Assembly: GCF_005670685.2 (NCBI RefSeq)
Contig: NZ_CP062008.1
Coordinates: 2,480,001-2,544,000 of the forward strand
Reading direction: 5' to 3'
Origin: Mycolicibacterium mucogenicum DSM 44124
GTDB lineage: Bacteria > Actinomycetota > Actinomycetes > Mycobacteriales > Mycobacteriaceae
DNA length: 64,000 bases
Shown here one piece after another: positions 52,878 through 60,641 of the stretch. The position numbers were made by a program, and so were the translations under genes. The notes under the pieces are model-generated. The model did no database searches. It saw only the letters and a program-made list of their open reading frames with translations, and had not been told where the DNA came from. Every line of letters begins with the position of its first letter. The stretch's first letter is position 1.

Positions 52878-54446
52878 CTAGGCCGGGCAGAACGTGTCGG
52901 TGTCCGGCAGCTTGCCGGAGGTCAGGTAGCCCTGCACCGGGGGCAGGGCGCACGGCGTGTAGACGAGGGTGCCGTGGCCGGTGCCCTGCCACATCACGCG
53001 ACGGCTGTTGTTGCCCGCGTTGATCGCCATGGCCGCCACGGCGGCGACGCCGTCGCCGCCCACGATCGCGTCGTTGTGGGTGCCCAGCAACAGGATCGGC
53101 ACCTTCAGTTCCTTGGGGGCCGCGGGTGCGGGACTGCTGGGCCAGCTCAGGCACGGCGCCAGGCTCAGCGCCCCGACGGCGCCGAACTGCGGGTACTTCT
53201 TGGGCCAGGCCACCAGCAGTTCGCGGACGCGGTCCGGTGTGGGGCGGTTGACGGAGTCGTCGCACCGGTTGACGAACTGTCCGTCGGTCTGGCGCGTCGC
53301 CTCCGCGGTCGCGCTCAGCGCGTTGAGCGCGGTCGGGTCGCCGCCGCGGGCCGCGGCCAGTGCGCCGGCGAGGGACAGGGTGTTGGCCAGCCCGTCGCCG
53401 CGCGGGTAGCCCAGCGCCGTGGTGATCGACTCGACGAGACCGGCCGTCGAGGCGCCGCCGGCGCCGCGTCCGGCGCGGGCGTCGGCCAGCATGCCGTCGA
53501 TGGCGCCCTTGGGGTCCGGGCCCAGCGGGCAGTTGTTGGCCACGCACTGCGCGGCGAATGCGTCGAGCGCGGCCTGCTGTCCCTTCACCCGCTGCTCGGC
53601 CGTGGCTTCCGCCGAGATGCCCAGGGGCAAGGGGGAGTCCAGCACCAGCCGGGCGACCTTCGTGGGGTGTGACGCCGCGTAGGCGAGCGCGATCTGGGCG
53701 CCGTTGCCGATGCCGAGAACGGCCAGCGCGGGCACGTCCCACGTGCTGCGCAGGCGTTCCAGGTCCTCGGCCGAGTGCGCGTTGTCGTAGGCCGACTCGC
53801 CCGGCGCGATGCTGTCGGTGCAGTCGGTGGTGGCCGAGGTGGCGACCTTCGCCAGGTTGGCCACCTGGTCGTCGCCGGACAGGAACTGGGCCTGGTCCAG
53901 CAGGTCCTGGCGGTCATTGCTCGAGACGCAGCTCAGCGGCCCGGACATGCCCATGCCGCGGCGGTCGACGGCGACGACCGGGCGCGTCTTCAACAGGTCG
54001 ACGCCGCCGCGCTGCAGCCACACCGGCAGTTGGTGCGATGTCGGGATGTCCGATCCGGTGGTCATGACGATCGGTCCGGCGTCGGCCGGGGTCGTGGCCA
54101 GGCGGGCCCGCACCACACCGATGCCGACGGTCCCGGAGGAGCCGCCCAGGGAGTCGAGATCGGCGTCGTAGTCGGAGCACTCCAGGATGACCCCCGGCAC
54201 GGCGGGCACCGTGGCGTCGCCGAACACCCGCGACGTGCATTCACGCCACGTCAGATCCTTCTTCGGCACGGCGATCGGCGGCGGGCCTTCGGGTGCCTTG
54301 GACGTGGTCGCCGCGCCCTGCGGGCGGGCACCGGAGTCGGTGACGTACCGGGGGTTGGCGGCCAGCAGCGGAGCGCAGCCCGCCACGACCGTCGACAGCA
54401 CCACGGTCGACAGGCTCAGGGCCGGGAGCAGCAGGCGGCGACGCAT
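52878..54446 (-). CDS. Lipoprotein alpha/beta-hydrolase fold protein lacking the nucleophile (Rv2672-like)
   Basis: The 522-residue protein has a lipoprotein signal (RRRLLLPALSLSTVVLST then lipobox VVAGC, Cys24). It has the SCO7095/tripeptidyl-aminopeptidase-type alpha/beta-hydrolase fold: PVVAVDRRGMGMSGPLSC, LVLDSPLPLG, CLSWPS and a C-terminal GTGHGTLVY with the usual His. At the nucleophile elbow, where family members read GYSYG, this protein reads LGIGNGAQ: the Ser position is Gly247. It is therefore probably not a classical serine hydrolase. The ATG lies 7 nt after a TACTGT -10, indicating a leaderless mRNA. Next gene downstream is aftC. Confidence 0.82.
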   Translation of the reverse strand: MRRRLLLPALSLSTVVLSTVVAGCAPLLAANPRYVTDSGARPQGAATTSKAPEGPPPIAVPKKDLTWRECTSRVFGDATVPAVPGVILECSDYDADLDSLGGSSGTVGIGVVRARLATTPADAGPIVMTTGSDIPTSHQLPVWLQRGGVDLLKTRPVVAVDRRGMGMSGPLSCVSSNDRQDLLDQAQFLSGDDQVANLAKVATSATTDCTDSIAPGESAYDNAHSAEDLERLRSTWDVPALAVLGIGNGAQIALAYAASHPTKVARLVLDSPLPLGISAEATAEQRVKGQQAALDAFAAQCVANNCPLGPDPKGAIDGMLADARAGRGAGGASTAGLVESITTALGYPRGDGLANTLSLAGALAAARGGDPTALNALSATAEATRQTDGQFVNRCDDSVNRPTPDRVRELLVAWPKKYPQFGAVGALSLAPCLSWPSSPAPAAPKELKVPILLLGTHNDAIVGGDGVAAVAAMAINAGNNSRRVMWQGTGHGTLVYTPCALPPVQGYLTSGKLPDTDTFCPA

Positions 54447-54453
54447 GGCCACC

Positions 54454-54459
54454 ACAGTA
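54454..54459 (-). promoter_or_regulatory. -10 element of the lipoprotein hydrolase gene (leaderless)
   Basis: TACTGT on the minus strand, 7 nt before the ATG at 54446, points to a promoter internal to the ribD-aftC cluster. Confidence 0.5.
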
Positions 54460-54482
54460 GCGATGCCCGTGGTCCGGATCCG

Positions 54483-55283
54483 TCAGCGGACGTAGCGCGT
54501 GTACAGGTAGCCCGCGGTGTCGGTGAGCACGTGGCTGCGGCGCAGCCGGGTGTGTGCCTCGCCGGGGCCCGAGGCGATCCGCCGGGCCTGCCCGCCGACG
54601 AGGATCGGTGCGATGGTCACGCACATCTCGTCGATCAGGTCGTCCTCGATCAGCATGTTCAGCAGTGACGGGCCGCCTTCGGTCAGCACCCGCATCAGCC
54701 CGCGTTCGGCGAAGACGCGCAGGACGACGTGCGGGTCGACGCGGTCGGGTGCGGTGCCGGAGGCGTCGATGACCTCGGCGAGCCCGGTGAACCGCTGGCA
54801 GGTGTCGTCGATGCTGTCGCGGCTGGTGAGGATCAGCGGCGGCACCTCGGTGCGGGTGAACAGTTTGGCGTCGTGCGGGATGTCGGCGCTGTGCGTGATC
54901 ACCGCGATCGGCGGCACTTCGGCCTGGCCGCGCAGCTGGCGGGCCTGCCGCTGAGCGGCGGACATCTGGGCCCCGGAGTAGTTCTCGATGCGGACCGTGG
55001 CCGCACCGACCAGGATGACGTCGGCGTGCTGGCGCATGAGACCGAACAACGCCCGGTCCCCGGGACCGGCGAGGCCACCGGAACTGCCGTCGTCGGTGGC
55101 TCCGCCGTCCAGGCTGGTGATCATGTTGGCGCGCACCCACGGCCGGTCCAGCTGGTCGGGGTAGGAGTAGAGCGGAGTCAGCAGGGATTCATCGTTGGTG
55201 GCGGAGTCGGTCCGGAAGACAGCACCGACCGCGCTGAGCTCTGTGAGCTGCGTCGCAGCGTCGGGATCGGACACGTGAATCAT
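54483..55283 (-). CDS. ribD: RibD-C-type pyrimidine/folate reductase (Rv2671-like)
   Basis: An NADPH-dependent reductase of the RibD C-terminal (dihydrofolate reductase-like) fold, 266 residues. Signature parts are RANMITSLDGGATDDGSSG (about 52-70), ALFGLMRQHADVILVGAATVRIENY (about 79-103) and VLTEGGPSLLNMLIEDDLIDEM (about 200-221), ending in HVLTDTAGYLYTRYV. There is no deaminase domain. The M. tuberculosis counterpart is named ribD but has been shown to have dihydrofolate reductase activity linked to para-aminosalicylate resistance. It may use the same promoter region as the divergent zapE. Confidence 0.88.
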   Translation of the reverse strand: MIHVSDPDAATQLTELSAVGAVFRTDSATNDESLLTPLYSYPDQLDRPWVRANMITSLDGGATDDGSSGGLAGPGDRALFGLMRQHADVILVGAATVRIENYSGAQMSAAQRQARQLRGQAEVPPIAVITHSADIPHDAKLFTRTEVPPLILTSRDSIDDTCQRFTGLAEVIDASGTAPDRVDPHVVLRVFAERGLMRVLTEGGPSLLNMLIEDDLIDEMCVTIAPILVGGQARRIASGPGEAHTRLRRSHVLTDTAGYLYTRYVR

Positions 55284-55296
55284 TCCAGCACGCCGC

Positions 55297-55302
55297 TATG
55301 GT
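55297..55302 (+). promoter_or_regulatory. -10 element of zapE (leaderless)
   Basis: TATGGT ends 6 nt before the zapE ATG; no ribosome site is seen. Confidence 0.55.
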
Positions 55303-55308
55303 GCCTTC

Positions 55309-56352
55309 ATGCCTGGGGCCAGCGAAGTCGCGCACCTGACCGATCGTCACCCGACCGTCACGCCGGAGAGACTGATCGCCGAGCTGGTTCCGCCGCCCAC
55401 ATTCGCCGAGGTCAGCTTCGACTCCTACCGGCCGGATCCCAATGAGCCGTCGCAGGCTGCGGCGGTCGTCTCGGCCCGCAAGTTCTGCGAGGACGCGATC
55501 CGCCAGCGGGCCGGAAAGAAGAAGCTGTTCGGCAAGCGCGAAGCACTGCCCGGGGTCGGCATGTACCTCGACGGCGGCTTCGGCGTCGGCAAGACCCACC
55601 TCCTGGCGTCGACGTACTACACCCTGGCCGGCGCGAACGCCGGCCCGGCCGCGTTCGCCACGTTCGGTGAGCTGACGCAGCTGGCCGGTGTCTTCGGCTT
55701 CACCGAGTGCATCGAGCTGCTGTCCGACTACGTGGTGGTCTGCATCGACGAGTTCGAGCTCGACGATCCCGGCAACACCACGCTCATCTCCCGGCTGCTC
55801 TCGGCGCTCGTGGAGCGTGGCGTGTCGATCGCCGCGACGTCGAACACGCTGCCGGAACAGCTGGGTGAGGGCCGTTTCGCCGCCCAGGACTTCCTGCGCG
55901 AGATCAACACGCTGTCGAGCATTTTCACCACCGTCCGGGTCGAGGGCCCCGACTACCGGCAGCGCGCGCTGCCGTCGGCCCCGGTGCCGCCGTCGGACGA
56001 GCAGGTCCGGTCGTGGGCCGTCGGCGTCGACGACGCCACGCTCGACGAGTTCGACGCGCTGTGCGCGCACCTGGCGACCATGCACCCCTCGCGCTATCAC
56101 GCGTTGATCGAAGGTGTGCAGCAGGTTTTCATCACCGGCGTGCACGTGGTGTACGACCAGTCCGTCGCGCTGCGGCTGGTGTCGCTGATCGACCGGCTCT
56201 ACGACGCGGGCATTCCCGTCGTGGCGTCGGGGGAGAAGATGAACACCGTCTTCAGCGACGAGATGCTGGCCGGCGGCTTCCGCAAGAAATACCTGCGTGC
56301 CACGTCGCGCCTGCTCGCGCTGACCCACGAGGGCACCCAGCTGCACGCCTGA
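55309..56352 (+). CDS. zapE: Cell division protein ZapE / AFG1-like ATPase
   Basis: A P-loop ATPase of 347 residues. The Walker A is GGFGVGKTHLLAS (about 89-101), the Walker B YVVVCIDEFELDDPG (about 142-156), and a sensor-1-like Thr-Ser-Asn lies in GVSIAATSNTLPEQL (about 176-190). The AFG1/ZapE family has LYDAGIPVVASGEK near the C-terminus and acts on FtsZ-ring constriction in gamma-proteobacteria and on mitochondrial protein turnover in yeast; the mycobacterial role is not settled. It starts at a leaderless ATG and is divergent from the ribD-like gene. Confidence 0.9.
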   Translation: MPGASEVAHLTDRHPTVTPERLIAELVPPPTFAEVSFDSYRPDPNEPSQAAAVVSARKFCEDAIRQRAGKKKLFGKREALPGVGMYLDGGFGVGKTHLLASTYYTLAGANAGPAAFATFGELTQLAGVFGFTECIELLSDYVVVCIDEFELDDPGNTTLISRLLSALVERGVSIAATSNTLPEQLGEGRFAAQDFLREINTLSSIFTTVRVEGPDYRQRALPSAPVPPSDEQVRSWAVGVDDATLDEFDALCAHLATMHPSRYHALIEGVQQVFITGVHVVYDQSVALRLVSLIDRLYDAGIPVVASGEKMNTVFSDEMLAGGFRKKYLRATSRLLALTHEGTQLHA

Positions 56353-56355
56353 GGT

Positions 56356-56886
56356 CTACAGCGGCCGCACCAGTACATAGTCGCTCTCGGTTCGGGCGCC
56401 GAGCTGAAACGTCTTGGTCCCGGTGACCTCGAACCCGTGCTTGCGGTAAAAGCGTTGGGCGCGTTCGTTTTCCTGATTGACGCCCAGCCACACGCAGCGG
56501 GCGCCGAGCTCGCGGGCGAAGGCGACCGAGGCGTCCATGAGCACTGCGGCGACCTTGCCGCCGTGGACGTCGGGCAGCACGTAGCACTTGGACAGTTCGA
56601 CGGCCGGCCGTTCCGGTACGGCGCGCTGCACATCGGCGTCATCGGCCACGCCGCGAATGAGCATGGTGTAGCCCAGGATTCGCGCGTCGTCGTGCGCGAC
56701 GAACACGGCACGATCGGGATCGCGCAGGTAGTCGCCGAAGCGGTCGGCGGACAGATTGGCGGCGATGAATGCCGCGATGTTCTCCGGCGACGACGACGGC
56801 GGGCATGCCAGCGGGAACGTCGCGGCGGCTACGTCGGCGAGTTCGCCGAGGTCCTCGGCTTGCGCCTGCCGCACCTGCACCGTCAT
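56356..56886 (-). CDS. GNAT acetyltransferase (Rv2669-like)
   Basis: This protein of 176 residues has the GNAT fold: VRQAQAEDLGELADVAAATF (about 5-24), ILGYTMLIRG (strand 4), LSKCYVLPDVHGGKVAAVLMDASVAFARELG with the acetyl-CoA pyrophosphate loop (HGGKVA, about 111-116), and WLGVNQENERAQRFYRKHGFEVTGTKTF (about 131-158). It should acetylate an amine on a small molecule or protein. The ATG lies 7 nt after AAGGAG. It is convergent with zapE and downstream of a terminator. Substrate unknown. Confidence 0.88.
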   Translation of the reverse strand: MTVQVRQAQAEDLGELADVAAATFPLACPPSSSPENIAAFIAANLSADRFGDYLRDPDRAVFVAHDDARILGYTMLIRGVADDADVQRAVPERPAVELSKCYVLPDVHGGKVAAVLMDASVAFARELGARCVWLGVNQENERAQRFYRKHGFEVTGTKTFQLGARTESDYVLVRPL

Positions 56887-56911
56887 CGGAATCTCCTTGT
56901 CCGGAAACACA

Positions 56912-56946
56912 AAACTGCCCCAGTCCGCACGGGACAGGGGCAGTTT
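56912..56946 (-). terminator. Terminator of the MPT63-like gene
   Basis: AAACTGCCCC and GGGGCAGTTT pair perfectly; after one mismatch the stem continues (GTCC/GGAC). On the minus strand it is followed by TTTTGTGTTT, an intrinsic-terminator pattern. Confidence 0.85.
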
Positions 56947-56965
56947 ATGTCGGTTCGACAGCGAC

Positions 56966-57514
56966 TCAGGGGATCGGTGTGCCCGGCTGCCAGAGGTTCC
57001 ACTGTGCGAGGTGCGTGCCGGTGGCCGGGTTGAGCATGACCACGTTGCTGACCAGTCCGCGGTAGACGTCCCAGTAGACGACGCCATCGACGGTGGACCC
57101 GGCGGGTGCGTTCAGCAGCTTGAGCTCCAGCGCGTTGGGGTCGTCGGTGTGCTTGGACGCGTAGGCGTCGGCGAAGGGAGTGACGCCGGTGAAGGTGACG
57201 TTGGAGGCCATCCAGTACGGGTTGGGTGTCGAGATCACGTGGACCGTGACATCGGACTTCCACGGGCCACCTTGATTGCGCCACCGCGGCGTGCCGTTCC
57301 ACGTCCAGCCCGGCGGTTCGTCCGAGGGCAGCACATTGTGGACGGTGATGTCCGCAACGAGGCCCTTGTAGTTGACTCGGAGGGGCTGGCCGACGTCGCC
57401 GATGCTCGTCTCGGCCGCTGCCGACGGCGCCAGGGCGGCGGCCAGCAGGGTCAACGCGCCGAGCAAGCCCGCCAACCAGCGGTAGGTCCTGTTGCCGTTC
57501 ACGCCCGTGCTCAT
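56966..57514 (-). CDS. Secreted MPT63-like protein (DUF1942 family)
   Basis: The 182-residue protein has a signal peptide (WLAGLLGALTLLAAALAPSA cut near AAAE). A beta-sandwich domain like that of the secreted antigen MPT63 follows: GDVGQPLRVNYKGLVADITVHNVLPSD, VHVISTPNPYWMASNVTFTG, and a late SNVVMLNPATGTHLAQWNLW. Such immunoglobulin-like secreted proteins are abundant in mycobacterial culture fluid, with unknown role. The ATG follows CGGAGAGGA. A T-rich terminator closes the transcript. It corresponds to Rv2668. Confidence 0.85.
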   Translation of the reverse strand: MSTGVNGNRTYRWLAGLLGALTLLAAALAPSAAAETSIGDVGQPLRVNYKGLVADITVHNVLPSDEPPGWTWNGTPRWRNQGGPWKSDVTVHVISTPNPYWMASNVTFTGVTPFADAYASKHTDDPNALELKLLNAPAGSTVDGVVYWDVYRGLVSNVVMLNPATGTHLAQWNLWQPGTPIP

Positions 57515-57637
57515 CGCGTCCTCTCCGTAATGACTGCCTCGCATGATGGCACACCGCCCTCATGGCCTCGCCGGAATGGACTAGATCTCGCCACTTGGTC
57601 GAGGTCGGTGGGGCGTTTCGTCCCTGTCAGTGGACAC

Positions 57638-58417
57638 TCATGCTTGCTCCGACTGGTCTGTGGCCTGCTGCTGGGCGGCGACGAAGTCGGTGAGCATCTT
57701 CTCGAGTTCGGTTTCGAGGCGGCCCTTGTCGACACCGAGGCGGTGCAAGGGTCCGTCGGCGTCCTCGGATTCGAGCAGAGCCAGCAGGATGTGTTCGGTT
57801 CCGATGTAGTTGTGTCCCAACCGAAGTGCCTCGCGGAAGGTCAGTTCCAGGACCTTCTTGGCGGCGCCGTCGAACGGGATCAGGGCCTTGGGTTCGGCGG
57901 TGCCGACGGGAACGGCGGCGGCCGCGCGGATCTGGTCGGCGGTGACGCCCTGATTGCTCAGCAGGACCATGGCCAGTGATCCCGGATCGGTCAGCAGTCC
58001 GAGCAACAGATGGTCGGGCGTGATCTCGGTGCTGCGTGAGGTGTGCGCGGCCTGCTGGGCTTCCACGACGGCGGTGCGGGCGCGCGGCGTGAAGCGGCTG
58101 AACCCGTCTTTGGGATCCATGGTGTCGAGCCGGGGTTCCTTGGGGACGAAGCGTTTCTGGGCAGCCTGCTTGGTGACGCCCATGCTGGTGCCGATGTCGG
58201 TCCACGACGCCCCCGAGCGGCGGGCCTGGTCGACGAAGTGGCCGATGAGGTGGTCGGCGATGTCGCCGAGATGCTCGGCGGCGAGCATCGCGTCGGTGAG
58301 TTGGTCGAGCGGTTCGGTGTGCACCTTCTTGATCGCCTCGATGAGGTCGTCGAGGCGGATGGTGCCGGCAATCGGATTGGGGGTGGAGGTGTGTGCGGAT
58401 TCAGCAGATGTAGCCAT
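57638..58417 (-). CDS. clpC2: ClpC2, Clp N-domain protein with DNA-binding-like N-terminus
   Basis: The 259-residue protein lacks AAA ATPase modules. The N-terminal ~95 residues hold a helix-turn-helix-like segment (ASWTDIGTSMGVTKQAAQKRF, about 70-90). The C-terminal ~145 residues resemble the Clp N-domain (FSRFTPRARTAVVEAQQAA, ITPDHLLLGLL, LGHNYIGTEHILLALL). From memory of recent work, mycobacterial ClpC2 binds cyclomarin-type antibiotics that target ClpC1, acting as a decoy, and controls its own expression. Two palindromes directly before the start codon fit autorepression through the HTH. Confidence 0.88.
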   Translation of the reverse strand: MATSAESAHTSTPNPIAGTIRLDDLIEAIKKVHTEPLDQLTDAMLAAEHLGDIADHLIGHFVDQARRSGASWTDIGTSMGVTKQAAQKRFVPKEPRLDTMDPKDGFSRFTPRARTAVVEAQQAAHTSRSTEITPDHLLLGLLTDPGSLAMVLLSNQGVTADQIRAAAAVPVGTAEPKALIPFDGAAKKVLELTFREALRLGHNYIGTEHILLALLESEDADGPLHRLGVDKGRLETELEKMLTDFVAAQQQATDQSEQA

Positions 58418-58418
58418 G

Positions 58419-58465
58419 CGTCAACCGTAGGTTGACGAAAGGGAATCGTCAACCGCAAGTTGACG
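58419..58465 (-). promoter_or_regulatory. Two operator palindromes of clpC2
   Basis: CGTCAACC-GTA-GGTTGACG (58419-58437) is perfect; CGTCAACC-GCA-AGTTGACG (58447-58465) has one mismatched pair. Centres are 28 bp apart. The first starts one base before the ATG, so a bound dimer would cover the translation start and probably the transcription start. Confidence 0.75.
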
Positions 58466-58468
58466 AAG

Positions 58469-59122
58469 CTATGACTGTCGCAGGGTGTCCCAGTCGTGTT
58501 CGGTTTCCAGTTCCTCGATCGCCTTGGCGGTGCGCTCTTTCAGCACGATCGTCACAGTCAGGGCGAGCAGGCCACCCACCAGCAGCGCGACCCAGGAGAA
58601 CCGGGCCAACCACTTCTCGGCGGCCACGCCCAGGTAGTAGACGACGGCTGTGGTGCCGCAGGCCCACACGATGCCGCCGGCCGCGTTGGCGGCCAGGAAG
58701 CGCGTGTAGTGCATCTTGAGCGCCCCGGCCAGCGGCCCGGCGAAGATGCGCAGCAGTGCGACGAAGCGGCCGAAGAACACGGCCCAGACGCCCCAGCGGC
58801 TGAAGAGCCGGCGGGCGAGTGCGACGTGGCCCGGCCCGAAGTGTTTGGGGAACCGGCGGCCCAGGCGTTCGAACAGGGACATGCCGAACCGGCGGCCGAT
58901 GCTGTAGCCGATCGAGTCGCCGATGATGGCGCCGGCCGCGGCGGACAGTCCGACGCCCACCGGGTCGATGTCGAGCGTGTGCCGGGACGACATGACGGCG
59001 GCCGTGACCAGGATGATCTCGCCCGGCAGGGGGATGCCCAGACTTTCGAGCCCGATCACGAACCCGACCACGAGATACACCGCGACCGGCGGGATCGATT
59101 GCAGCAGCGCGTCGACGTCCAT
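58469..59122 (-). CDS. DedA-family membrane protein
   Basis: A membrane protein of 217 residues in the DedA/SNARE-associated (VTT) family, linked to undecaprenyl-phosphate or phospholipid flipping in other bacteria. Family parts are VGFVIGLESLGIPLPGEIILVTAA (about 18-41), the amphipathic GDSIGYSIGRRFG (about 68-80), and the FFGRFVALLRIFAGPLAGALKM motif with the key Arg residues (about 116-137), then two C-terminal helices. The ATG is the first in frame. It is divergent in function from its neighbours and the stop is 3 bp from the clpC2 operators. Confidence 0.88.
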   Translation of the reverse strand: MDVDALLQSIPPVAVYLVVGFVIGLESLGIPLPGEIILVTAAVMSSRHTLDIDPVGVGLSAAAGAIIGDSIGYSIGRRFGMSLFERLGRRFPKHFGPGHVALARRLFSRWGVWAVFFGRFVALLRIFAGPLAGALKMHYTRFLAANAAGGIVWACGTTAVVYYLGVAAEKWLARFSWVALLVGGLLALTVTIVLKERTAKAIEELETEHDWDTLRQS

Positions 59123-59140
59123 GCCGCTAAGGATGCACTA

Positions 59141-59665
59141 CTACGGCGTAGCTGGAGGTGCGGGCGCCGCCGGTGCGGGTGCGGGCGCCGGGGCCGGAGC
59201 GCCGCCGCCTCCTCCGAGGGTGCCGAGAATCGCGATCGCCGCGCGGGCCTGCGGGGAAATGTTGGGGCCCGGTCCGGTGGAGTCCGGTGCGGCGTCGGTG
59301 ACGTGCCACGGCTGGCAGCCGCTGGTCTTGAACGCCTTGTCGGTCTCGTCGATGAGCACGACCTGGGGCTTGGCGGTCATGGCGCTGTCGATGACGTTGT
59401 TCTTGGCGTGCGGGTCGACGTTGTTCATCCGCCGCCAGTAGCAGCGCTTGTCGCCGACCGGTCCGGCGGTGGCGTAGGTGCCGGGCGCGATGTCCTTGCC
59501 CACGATGAACAGCCCGTCACCGTCGATGCTGGTCTTGGGGCCTCCGGCGGGAGCCGCGGGTCCCGGGGAAGCGGGCGTGGGGTCGGCCACGGCAACCGCC
59601 GTCGATGCGCCCCAGCTCACCACGGCCAGTGCCGCGGCAGCGGCGATCGACGTTTTTGAGCTCAT
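59141..59665 (-). CDS. Exported small protein with Pro/Ala tail
   Basis: The 174-residue protein has a signal peptide (SSKTSIAAAAALAVVSWG, cut near AVAVADP). A short conserved domain follows: GDGLFIVGKDIAPGTYATAG and KRCYWRRMNNVD, with two Cys (CYW and SGCQPW) likely paired; this pattern recurs in small actinobacterial secreted and lipoproteins. The C-terminus is low complexity (GGGGGAPAPAPAPAPAAPA). The start ATG is chosen for the signal peptide; the preceding codons read GTCGTC. Function unknown. Confidence 0.72.
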   Translation of the reverse strand: MSSKTSIAAAAALAVVSWGASTAVAVADPTPASPGPAAPAGGPKTSIDGDGLFIVGKDIAPGTYATAGPVGDKRCYWRRMNNVDPHAKNNVIDSAMTAKPQVVLIDETDKAFKTSGCQPWHVTDAAPDSTGPGPNISPQARAAIAILGTLGGGGGAPAPAPAPAPAAPAPPATP

Positions 59666-59727
59666 GACGACAAAGTTTAGCTCTTCTAGCAATGTGTGTG
59701 GGGCGCTGAGTGGTGGAGAAAACAGCG

Positions 59728-59758
59728 CAGGGCGTGGGCCGTTGCGGCCCACGCCCTG
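59728..59758 (-). terminator. Terminator of the 111-residue exported-protein gene
   Basis: CAGGGCGTGGGCCG and its complement form a perfect 14-bp stem with a TTG loop, 17 bp after the stop codon on the minus strand, followed by GCGCTGTTTTC. Confidence 0.85.
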
Positions 59759-59775
59759 AAATGTCTCGCGTGAGA

Positions 59776-60111
59776 TCAGTGCTGCGGTGCGAAGACGCCG
59801 CCCACCAAGCCGACGAGCTGCTGGGTGGCGAAGGTGCCGAGCTGGCCTGCGCCCTGCTCGTAGTAGGTGCCGGCGGTGCCTGCGGCCTGGTTGTAGTAGG
59901 TGCCGGCCTTGCCCAGTGCCTGCTCGTTGTCGGTGCCGAACTGACCGATGGCGTGGTTGAGCTGGGTGCCGAACTGGCCGATCTGCTGGATCGGGTTCGG
60001 GGGCGGCGGGGTCGGGGCGGCCGAAGCGGCACCGGCGCCGGCGAGCGCGACGATGGCGGCGCCTCCAGCCAGAGCGATCGATCCTGCGATGCGAGTGGTG
60101 ATGTTAGCCAT
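59776..60111 (-). CDS. Small secreted protein with Gly/Tyr/Gln repeats
   Basis: This protein of 111 residues has a signal peptide (MANITTRIAGSIALAGGAAI to AGAASAAP, cut near residue 32). The mature part is built of short repeats around a FGT/AGT motif: IGQFGTQ, IGQFGTD, KAGTYYNQAAGTAGTYYEQ, GQLGTFATQQ, predicted as amphipathic helix. The ATG follows AGGAGGG. No known family is recognised; possibly a surface-adhesive or self-assembling peptide. Confidence 0.7.
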   Translation of the reverse strand: MANITTRIAGSIALAGGAAIVALAGAGAASAAPTPPPPNPIQQIGQFGTQLNHAIGQFGTDNEQALGKAGTYYNQAAGTAGTYYEQGAGQLGTFATQQLVGLVGGVFAPQH

Positions 60112-60641
60112 GATTGGTGTCCCTCCTGGAGCGAAACTCGCTTACAGCAAACATTTGTAGTCCACATTCGGGCGTTGTGCAACCAATTGAGCGAACTTTG
60201 CGGAAATATCCATGTAACAGATTTGGATTTGCTGACTGAAAGTATGAGTTGGCCCGCATGTTACCTGATGGGGCTGGTGTGGCACTCGACGGATTCTCCC
60301 GGCCGATCGCTTGCATCTGGTTGGCAAGCTATTTGAACTGCGCCGATGACTGTTTCGTTACGTCAATAGAGTGGGCGGCCCGCCGACCGGTGCGCGAGGC
60401 TGCGTAGGTACTTGCGGCGAATTAGCTAGCTGAACCGTCAACATCGCGCGGTGGCTATTGGCAGCACCGTCCTGAGCTAGTTCATCGAAGTGCGACAGTA
60501 AATCGTTACGCACCGGCTGAGGCAAATCTGCCGGCGTTCACTGTGCCGGCGCCTTCGGGGCGTCGAGTAGTGGTGGGATGCCCTAGCGGTAAGGGTCGCA
60601 AACACGTAGGCTATGACTATCTGACCAAAGGAGTCATAGCT
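60112..60641. other. Gene-poor 530-bp region
   Basis: No credible gene is seen on either strand. Base composition is visibly less GC-rich than elsewhere (runs such as GCGGAAATATCCATG and AATTAGCTAGCTG). Short hairpins such as CGCC-TTCG-GGCG near 60550 occur but no recognised RNA. It may hold the promoter of the exported-protein gene and remnants of lost genes. Confidence 0.5.
60607..60640 (+). promoter_or_regulatory. TetR promoter and operator
   Basis: TAGGCT (60607-60612) is a good -10. A perfect inverted repeat GCTATGACT / AGTCATAGC (60610-60618 and 60632-60640, 13-bp spacer) overlaps it and the AAAGGAG ribosome site. This is a fitting place for autorepression by the downstream TetR protein. 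Confidence 0.7.

Noticed and set aside
60112..60641. Gene-poor region considered as an integrated element or attachment site
   Set aside because: No integrase, terminal repeats or tRNA-end duplication was seen in or around it.
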